Assembly (NCBI RefSeq): GCF_016908375.1
Contig: NZ_JAFBDS010000011.1
Location: 62,001 to 126,000 of the forward strand
Direction of reading: 5' to 3'
Length of the DNA: 64,000 bases
Source of the DNA: Amphibacillus cookii
GTDB lineage: Bacteria; Bacillota; Bacilli; Bacillales; Amphibacillaceae
The notes under the pieces are model-generated. The model ran no database searches. It was not told the origin of the DNA and saw nothing but the letters and a program-made list of their open reading frames with translations. Below are positions 58,906-64,000 of the stretch, in pieces; the first letter of the stretch is position 1; every line of letters starts with the position of its first letter. The translations under genes were made by a program, and so were the position numbers.

Positions 58906-59331
58906 TTAGTCTTCGATGACAATTCCCATACTACGTGCAGTACCTTCGACCATACGCATAGCCGCTTCTACATCAGCAGCGTTTAAATCAGGCATTTTTG
59001 TTTCTGCGATCTCTTTTACTTGGTCACGCTTCAACGTCGCAACTTTATTGCGATTTGGTTCACCTGATGCCGTTTCGATACCCGCTGCTTTTTTAAGCAA
59101 TACAGCAGCCGGTGGAGTCTTTGTGATGAATGTAAATGAACGGTCTTCAAAAACCGTAATTTCTACCGGAATAATCAAACCAGCTTGCTCTTGCGTACGG
59201 GCATTAAATTCTTTACAGAAGCCCATAATGTTAACACCTGCTTGACCTAATGCTGGTCCAACTGGCGGTGCTGGATTAGCTTTCCCTGCTGGGATTTGAA
59301 GTTTTACTACTTTAATTACTTTTTTAGCCAC
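58906..59331 (-). CDS. rplK: 50S ribosomal protein L11
   Basis: L11 is 141 aa with a GTG start at 59331 ([29 protein letters not shown]), 8 bases after AAGGAGG. The N-terminal proline-rich domain is the thiostrepton contact, and the C-terminal domain ([27 protein letters not shown]) binds helices 43-44. L11 is also needed for RelA activation during the stringent response. It heads the rplKA unit. Confidence 0.98.
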   Translation of the reverse strand: MAKKVIKVVKLQIPAGKANPAPPVGPALGQAGVNIMGFCKEFNARTQEQAGLIIPVEITVFEDRSFTFITKTPPAAVLLKKAAGIETASGEPNRNKVATLKRDQVKEIAETKMPDLNAADVEAAMRMVEGTARSMGIVIED

Positions 59332-59436
59332 GAGACACACCTCCTTAAGTCCGTGATGTGGTAATAGGGTTATCTCACCCTCCCACTCAATTCATATGCA
59401 AAATAATCTTATACTCGAGGCATAAAGAACATTAAA

Positions 59437-59465
59437 ATTTTAGCATGTTCAATATAATAATGCAA
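59437..59465 (-). promoter_or_regulatory. Promoter of rplKA
   Basis: Minus strand: -35 TTGCAT (59460-59465), 17-base spacer, -10 TAAAAT (59437-59442), about 105 bases before the rplK start and just beyond nusG. Confidence 0.8.
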
Positions 59466-59497
59466 GGGATCTCTTTTAATAATTCCATATAAAGCGA

Positions 59498-60034
59498 TTA
59501 TGATAATTTTCTGATCTGTGAAAAATCCAATTCAACCGGCGTTTCACGGCCAAACATATTAACATGCACTTTAACTTTTTGGCGGTCTAAGTCAATTTGT
59601 TCGATAGCACCAGTAAAATTAGCAAATGGCCCTTCTGTTACAGTGACCGTTTCTCCGGTTTCAAAATCAACCTCCACCACTGCCTCTTTCATACCCATTC
59701 GTTTTAAGATCATTTCTGCTTCTTCAGGCAATAACGGCGTTGGTTTAGATCCAGAACCTGCTGAACCAACAAAGCCTGTTACGCCTGGTGTATTTCGTAC
59801 CACATACCACGAATCATCCGTCATAACCATTTCCGCCAGTACATAACCTGGAAATACTTTCTTCTTCGTGACCTTTCGTTTACCATCTTTCATTTCTGTT
59901 TCTTCATCTTCTGGTACGAGGATTCTAAAGATTTTATCCTCCATCCCCATTGATTCTAAACGCTTTTCAAGGTTAGTCTTAACTTTATTTTCATACCCTG
60001 AATAAGTATGAACAACATACCACTGCTTTTCCAT
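59498..60034 (-). CDS. nusG: Transcription termination/antitermination factor NusG
   Basis: NusG is 178 aa from MEKQWYVVHTYSGYENKVKTNL at 60034, where GGAGGG is correctly spaced; the longer frame to 60124 crosses the intergenic terminator and is not used. The N-terminal NGN domain binds the RNA polymerase clamp (VFPGYVLAEMVMTDDSWYVVRNTPGVTGFVG) and the C-terminal KOW domain (EGPFANFTGAIEQIDLDRQKVKV) binds S10 or Rho. In Bacillus NusG promotes sequence-specific pausing. An intrinsic terminator just upstream suggests feedback control. Confidence 0.98.
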   Translation of the reverse strand: MEKQWYVVHTYSGYENKVKTNLEKRLESMGMEDKIFRILVPEDEETEMKDGKRKVTKKKVFPGYVLAEMVMTDDSWYVVRNTPGVTGFVGSAGSGSKPTPLLPEEAEMILKRMGMKEAVVEVDFETGETVTVTEGPFANFTGAIEQIDLDRQKVKVHVNMFGRETPVELDFSQIRKLS

Positions 60035-60073
60035 AAATAAACCCTCCTCATAATATGTGATTTTTTCCAATTT

Positions 60074-60098
60074 AAAAAACCCGCAATAACGGGTTTTT
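60074..60098 (-). terminator. Intrinsic terminator between secE and nusG
   Basis: 9-bp arms AAAAACCCG (60075-60083) and CGGGTTTTT (60090-60098) with a 6-base loop; on the minus strand the stem is followed by a T run. No promoter is visible between it and the nusG start 40 bases later, so nusG must depend on read-through. Confidence 0.85.
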
Positions 60099-60145
60099 AA
60101 TTTCATAGCTATGTCTGTTTCCATTATAGCATAGAATTTATCATT

Positions 60146-60325
60146 CTATTCAAATAAAAGATTCAAAATTTGAGTAAGACCTAAATCTACAACAGTAAAA
60201 AACAAGGCGATAAAAGCTACTGTTGCAACAACAGTTACGGTATAGCGAAATAGTTCGTGTCTACTCGGCCAAGAAACCTTTTTCATTTCACGGGAGACAT
60301 TTTTCAGAAATGTAACACCTTTCAT
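60146..60325 (-). CDS. secE: Protein translocase subunit SecE
   Basis: SecE is 59 aa from MKGVTFLKNVSREMKKVSWP at 60325, behind GGAGGA. It has the amphipathic helix with KKVSWPSRHELFRYT and one transmembrane helix (TVVATVAFIALFFTVVDLGL), the minimal single-span form of Gram-positives. It clamps the two halves of SecY together. It precedes nusG in the nearly universal secE-nusG pair. Confidence 0.97.
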   Translation of the reverse strand: MKGVTFLKNVSREMKKVSWPSRHELFRYTVTVVATVAFIALFFTVVDLGLTQILNLLFE

Positions 60326-60378
60326 AGATCGTTCCTCCAAACTGTCTTAAAATAATATATAAATAAAATAATACCCAT

Positions 60379-60525
60379 TTATTTCGTTTCACGATGACGT
60401 GTATGCTTGTTACATCGTTTACAAAATTTATTAAGCTCTAAGCGTTCAGTGCTTGCTGTATTTTTATTAGATTGGTAATTTCGACTTAAACATTCCGTAC
60501 AAGCAAGTATAACTTTTTTCTTCAC
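60379..60525 (-). CDS. rpmG: 50S ribosomal protein L33, zinc-binding type
   Basis: L33 is only 48 residues, read from a GTG at 60525: [20 protein letters not shown], then [20 protein letters not shown] and TRHRETK. Two C-x2-C pairs (CTEC and CKRC) form the zinc site. It lies between sigH and secE as rpmGB does in Bacillus. The ribosome site is weak (TTAGGATGA). A promoter at 60559-60587 precedes it. Confidence 0.95.
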   Translation of the reverse strand: MKKKVILACTECLSRNYQSNKNTASTERLELNKFCKRCNKHTRHRETK

Positions 60526-60558
60526 CGTTATCATCCTAACCATGCATTCATCTTACAT

Positions 60559-60587
60559 ACGATAGCATGCTTAACCGCTACTGTCAA
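60559..60587 (-). promoter_or_regulatory. Candidate promoter of rpmG-secE-nusG
   Basis: Minus strand: -35 TTGACA (60582-60587), 17-base spacer, -10 TATCGT (60559-60564), about 34 bases before the rpmG start. Confidence 0.6.
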
Positions 60588-60610
60588 CGTTACCCTTTTA
60601 TACTCATTCA

Positions 60611-61270
60611 TCACAGCTTAATACCAGAAATATTTAAGTAGCGTTCTAACTTCTTCTTAACCCTTTGTAACGCATTATCGATCGATTTTATATGCCGATT
60701 CAATTCAACCGAAATCTCCTGATACGTTCGACCGTCTAAATAAAGAATCAATACATCACGTTCAAGTCCACTTAACATCTTTACCAACTTACCTTCTACT
60801 TGACCGTGACTTTCTTGATTAACGAGTAGTTCTTGAGGATCGTCCATCGCTTCAGCATTCACTAACACATCTAATAATGTTCGCTCGGATTCTTCATCAA
60901 AGATAGGCTTGTCCAATGACACATAAGAATTTAATGGAATGTGCTTTTGTCTCGTTGCTGTTTTAATGGCCGTTATAATCTGCCGGGTCACACAAAGCTC
61001 CGCAAAAGACCGAAACGAAGAGCGCCGATCCCCTTTGTAATCCCGTATAGCTTTATATAAACCTATCATCCCCTCTTGCACAATATCCTCATGATCGGCA
61101 CCAATCAGAAAATAAGTACTCGCTTTAGCTCTTACAAATCCTCGGTATTTTTGAATCAAAAAATCTAGCGCATGGCTATTTCCTTGATGAACAAGCGAAG
61201 AAAGCTCACTATCATCAAGCTTTTCAAAGTCAATTATAAAATTATCTCTGCCTTGATGTTGTCTGTGCAA
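60611..61270 (-). CDS. sigH: RNA polymerase sigma factor SigH (Spo0H)
   Basis: SigH is 219 aa with a TTG start at 61270, 8 bases after AGGAGG. Region 2 covers GADHEDIVQEGMIGLYKAIRDYKGDRRSSFRSFAELCVTRQII, and region 4 covers LSGLERDVLILYLDGRTYQEISVELNRHIKSIDNALQRVKKKLE. In Bacillus it directs early-stationary and sporulation genes including spo0A and spoIIA. Its presence at the conserved rae1-sigH-rpmG locus supports a spore-forming ancestry, although close non-sporing relatives can keep it. Confidence 0.96.
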   Translation of the reverse strand: MHRQHQGRDNFIIDFEKLDDSELSSLVHQGNSHALDFLIQKYRGFVRAKASTYFLIGADHEDIVQEGMIGLYKAIRDYKGDRRSSFRSFAELCVTRQIITAIKTATRQKHIPLNSYVSLDKPIFDEESERTLLDVLVNAEAMDDPQELLVNQESHGQVEGKLVKMLSGLERDVLILYLDGRTYQEISVELNRHIKSIDNALQRVKKKLERYLNISGIKL

Positions 61271-61341
61271 GCCGAACTCCTCCTGAATTATATAATAGAA
61301 ATATTATACAGTAAGCGTTTTACAATAGTCAACTACAGCTT

Positions 61342-61851
61342 TTATTTACGACCTCTTCTCATTTTCTCGAATTCAGCCAGAATATCTTGGCTAATCGGGA
61401 GCGTTCGTGTCTGTTTTTGTGCCGAAAAAGCACGCAATTCTTCTTCTATTTCACTTTGAATATGATTAACTTCTATAGCTAATTCTCTTGCTGACTTTCG
61501 ATAGGCACCTTGTTGGAAAATCGTTTGTTGTTCTGCAAAATCAGATGTCGCTACATAGACTTTTGTTTTTATATTCTTCAATTCTTTAACTAAGCGTTCA
61601 ATGCATTGATCTGCCGTTTCTTTTTCTTTCGTATAAACGACTTCAACGTTATATTCTTGATATTTAGATTCACTACCCTTAACTTCATAAGCATCAAATA
61701 CAATGATGACGCGATAGCCTCGATATGCTTGATATTCAGCCATCTTTTCAATCAACAGCTGTCTCGCCTGTGATAAGTCTGTGTCTCGCAAAGCTTTTAG
61801 CTCGTCCCAGTCACCAATGATATTATAGCCATCTACTAATAAGATGTTCAT
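61342..61851 (-). CDS. rae1: Ribosome-dependent mRNA endonuclease Rae1 (YacP)
   Basis: Rae1 is a 169-aa NYN (PIN-like) domain ribonuclease that enters the ribosomal A site and cleaves translated mRNA in Bacillus. Metal-binding acidic residues are in ILLVDGYNIIGDW, VIVFDAYEVKG and ETADQCIERLV, and VATSDFAEQQTIFQQGAYRKSARELAIEV completes the fold. It lies 4 bases from rlmB and 71 from sigH in the conserved order. Confidence 0.95.
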   Translation of the reverse strand: MNILLVDGYNIIGDWDELKALRDTDLSQARQLLIEKMAEYQAYRGYRVIIVFDAYEVKGSESKYQEYNVEVVYTKEKETADQCIERLVKELKNIKTKVYVATSDFAEQQTIFQQGAYRKSARELAIEVNHIQSEIEEELRAFSAQKQTRTLPISQDILAEFEKMRRGRK

Positions 61852-61855
61852 GTGC

Positions 61856-62599
61856 TTACTCTCCTACAGCATGGCGTTTACGATATACTTCATACATGAG
61901 TAAACTAGCAGCAACGGATGCATTAAGCGAGGATACTTGCCCCTTCATTGCTAACCTAATCGTCCAATCGCATTTTTCACGAACAAGACGACTGATCCCT
62001 TTACCTTCATTGCCAATTACTAACGCTAACGGGAGATGGCCTTCTAATTCTCGATAGTCTTGGCTTCCTTCCGCTTCTGTTCCGACCACCCAAACACGGC
62101 GCTCTTTTAGATGCTCAATCGTCTGTACCATATTCGTCACTCTAGCAACAGGCACATACTCGATTGCCCCTGCAGAAGTCTTCGCCACTGTACTTGTTAA
62201 ACCAACAGATCGCCTTTTAGGAATAATAACGCCATGAGCACCTACCGCATCTGCCGTTCTTAGAATTGAACCCAAATTGTGAGGGTCTTCGATTTCGTCA
62301 AGCAAAATAAAGAAGGGCTCTTCTTCTTTTTCTTCAGCACGAAGAAATAAGTCATCTATGGCAGCATAATCATAGGCTGCCACAGCTGCCACTATGCCTT
62401 GGTGTTGCCCAGAGACCATTTGATCAATCTTTTTCTTTGGCACTTTCTTAACGATAATACCTTTCTCTTTAGCCAGCTGTTGAATACGTTGCGTTGCTTT
62501 ATAACTTAAATGATCGGCTAAAAACAATTTATTGATTGATCGTCCTGACCTAAGCGCTTCTGTTACTGGGTTTTTTCCAATGATCCACTCCTCGGTCAT
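61856..62599 (-). CDS. rlmB: 23S rRNA (guanosine-2'-O)-methyltransferase RlmB
   Basis: This 247-aa SPOUT-family (TrmH type) enzyme methylates the 2'-OH of G2251 in the P loop of 23S rRNA. It has an N-terminal substrate-binding domain (IIGKNPVTEALRSGRSINKLF) and a C-terminal trefoil-knot domain with motif 1 DEIEDPHNLGSILRTADAVG, motif 2 ALVIGNEGKGISRLVREKCD and motif 3 VSSLNASVAASLLMYE. It starts 1 base from the mrnC end. Confidence 0.95.
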   Translation of the reverse strand: MTEEWIIGKNPVTEALRSGRSINKLFLADHLSYKATQRIQQLAKEKGIIVKKVPKKKIDQMVSGQHQGIVAAVAAYDYAAIDDLFLRAEEKEEEPFFILLDEIEDPHNLGSILRTADAVGAHGVIIPKRRSVGLTSTVAKTSAGAIEYVPVARVTNMVQTIEHLKERRVWVVGTEAEGSQDYRELEGHLPLALVIGNEGKGISRLVREKCDWTIRLAMKGQVSSLNASVAASLLMYEVYRKRHAVGE

Positions 62600-62600
62600 C

Positions 62601-63002
62601 TTAAACCTCTCCTTTCTCTATTAAATCAATTGCTGTATTCATTAACTCATATAAACGTGCCGATTGATCTGAAAAATAATGAAAACCTAATAAAGCTTCA
62701 AAAGCGGTACTGTATCGATAGGTCATCACATCAGTATTCTTTGGCACCGTACCTGATTTGGCATTCCGCCCCCGTCTTACGACGCCTTCTTCTTGCTCAT
62801 CTAAATATGCGGTCTCTAACCAAAAACGCAAAACCCTTGCTTGTGCTTTAGCCGAAACAAACTGGACGGCTTGACGATGTAATGCGTTAACTTTAGCTTG
62901 ACCGGACTTAATCAAATGCTCCCGCACATGGACTTCATATAAAGCATCTCCCATATAGGCTAGAGCTAAACTCTTCATTTGCTTTACTTCGTTAACATTC
63001 AT
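62601..63002 (-). CDS. mrnC: Mini-ribonuclease III
   Basis: Mini-RNase III is 133 aa, a catalytic RNase III domain without the dsRNA-binding domain, which matures 23S rRNA in Gram-positives. The active-site region is LALAYMGDALYEVHVREHL and the second conserved stretch RRGRNAKSGTVPKNTDVMTYRYSTAFEALLGF, which contains the acidic residue of the metal site. It lies 3 bases from cysS, with which it is cotranscribed. Confidence 0.96.
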   Translation of the reverse strand: MNVNEVKQMKSLALAYMGDALYEVHVREHLIKSGQAKVNALHRQAVQFVSAKAQARVLRFWLETAYLDEQEEGVVRRGRNAKSGTVPKNTDVMTYRYSTAFEALLGFHYFSDQSARLYELMNTAIDLIEKGEV

Positions 63003-63005
63003 TCC

Positions 63006-64000
63006 TTATCCCCTTTTCCAGCGTGTACCTTGGGCTGTGTCTTCAAGGATAATATTTTGTTCTTTTAATTGATCTCTTATTTGATCAGCGCGAGCAAAAT
63101 CTTTCACCTTGCGTGCTTCTTCACGTTCTCTCAGGAGCTGGTCAATTTCATCGTCTAATAGAGCTGAAGATGTTTGTTCAAAATTGATACCTAATATAGA
63201 TGACAATTCATCAAATAGCGATGTAAAAGCTTCTATCGTTTGGCGATTCGTTTGTTGCTCGGTCAGATATAAGTTTGCTTCTTTAACAAGATCAAAAACA
63301 ACAGCTAATGCATTGGCCGTGTTAAAGTCATCATTCATCTCCGCTATAAAGGTTGCTTTTAATTGATCTAATTTCACTTGATAATCAGGGGTATCATCAA
63401 CTAAATTCATGCTCGTTTCTTTGCGATGTTTTAAATTGCTATATACATTTAAGATCCGATCGAACCCGTTTTTCGCCTGTTCTAATAAGGTTTCACTAAA
63501 ATTGATTGGATTACGGTAATGCACACTTAAAATGAAAAATCGAATCAATTCAGGGGGATACTTTTTAATCAGTTCATGTGCTAATATGAAATTCCCTGTT
63601 GACTTCGACATCTTTTCGTGATCAATGGTAATGTAACCATTGTGAATCCAATAATTTGCAAATGTCTGATCATTACAAGCTTCAGACTGTGCAATTTCAT
63701 TCTCATGATGTGGAAATGCTAAATCTTGGCCACCAGCGTGTATATCAATGGTATCTCCTAAATGTCTTTTTGCCATTGCCGAGCATTCAATATGCCAGCC
63801 TGGTCGCCCGTTCCCCCAAGGCGAGGACCAGTGAATCTCACCAGCTTTCGCCTTCTTCCATAATGCAAAGTCAAGCGGGTCAGCCTTTTTCTCCCCAACT
63901 TGTATTCTAGCACCTGATCTTAAATCATCAATTGACTGGTGAGATAGTTTTCCATAGTCATCAAATGATCTTGTTTTAAAATAAACATCACCTTCTGCCT
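63006..64000 (-). CDS. cysS: Cysteinyl-tRNA synthetase (partial, 5' end beyond the window)
   Basis: About 331 codons of the C-terminal two thirds are present; the frame is open to the last base of the window. Visible motifs: the zinc/active-site region [16 protein letters not shown], then [23 protein letters not shown], the class I signature KMSKS (in [11 protein letters not shown]) and the C-terminal anticodon domain ending [16 protein letters not shown]. It charges tRNA-Cys. The HIGH motif lies outside the window. In Bacillus it follows gltX and cysE; that cannot be checked here. Confidence 0.97.
   Translation of the reverse strand, partial: AEGDVYFKTRSFDDYGKLSHQSIDDLRSGARIQVGEKKADPLDFALWKKAKAGEIHWSSPWGNGRPGWHIECSAMAKRHLGDTIDIHAGGQDLAFPHHENEIAQSEACNDQTFANYWIHNGYITIDHEKMSKSTGNFILAHELIKKYPPELIRFFILSVHYRNPINFSETLLEQAKNGFDRILNVYSNLKHRKETSMNLVDDTPDYQVKLDQLKATFIAEMNDDFNTANALAVVFDLVKEANLYLTEQQTNRQTIEAFTSLFDELSSILGINFEQTSSALLDDEIDQLLREREEARKVKDFARADQIRDQLKEQNIILEDTAQGTRWKRG

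Overview
The window looks like a low-GC Bacillota chromosome, most probably a spore-forming member of the Bacillaceae. It carries the conserved Bacillales order cysS-mrnC-rlmB-rae1-sigH-rpmG-secE-nusG-rplKA-rplJL-ybxB-rpoBC-rplGB-rpsLG-fusA-tuf, followed by the S10, spc and alpha clusters and then ecfA1-ecfA2-ecfT-truA-rplM-rpsI. Nearly all of this housekeeping DNA is on the minus strand, so the conserved order reads from position 64000 down to 8853. Zinc-type S14 and L33, the spo0H-type sigma factor, Rae1 and Mini-RNase III all fit Bacillales. The chemoreceptor/xylose-binding-protein pair and the general gene style would suit a saccharolytic genus such as Amphibacillus or a relative, but the genus cannot be proved from this window.

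Layout in coordinate order. 1-3000: a small membrane protein, a WYL-domain regulator divergent from a PhnB-like VOC protein, and two gene relics. 3039-8429: a two-component system divergent from an ABC transporter of the Bce/Yxd peptide-antibiotic type, with a YxeA-like protein. 8430-13140: a relic of a DUF3987-type mobile-element protein, then the rplM-rpsI, truA and energy-coupling-factor transporter genes. 13141-21750 is an accessory insert between ecfA1 and rplQ: a manganese catalase, a fructose-family PTS operon with its own PRD activator, two class II aldolases and a ROK sugar kinase, and a truncated, frameshifted ISL3-family insertion sequence. 21839-36518: alpha, spc and S10 ribosomal clusters with secY, adk, infA, rpoA and rplQ; methionine aminopeptidase (map), usually found between adk and infA, is missing from this place. 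36519-42932 is a second insert, between rpsJ and tuf: a TcyP-like cystine symporter, a frameshifted lipoprotein gene, and a methyl-accepting chemotaxis protein followed by an orphan xylose-type binding lipoprotein, headed by a sigma-D-like promoter. 42933-64000: the str and rif regions and the sigH/cysS cluster; cysS runs off the right edge.

How parts work together. The ribosomal block makes translation, transcription and secretion machinery, with several readable control points: strong promoters before rplK, rplJ, rpoB, rplGB, rpsJ, rplM and KOW-infA, an L10 leader, an intrinsic terminator between secE and nusG, and long perfect hairpins between rplK/rplA and between rpoB/rpoC. The PTS operon would import and phosphorylate a ketose-like sugar and split it by aldolase chemistry. 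The chemoreceptor/binding-protein pair has no transporter genes and is best read as a sugar-sensing chemotaxis unit.

The most interesting non-gene structure is a family of at least five dispersed, intergenic, hairpin-forming repeats (about 5276, 13444, 14568, 37215 and 42723). They lie almost exactly at the accessory insert boundaries and in the Yxd-like leader.
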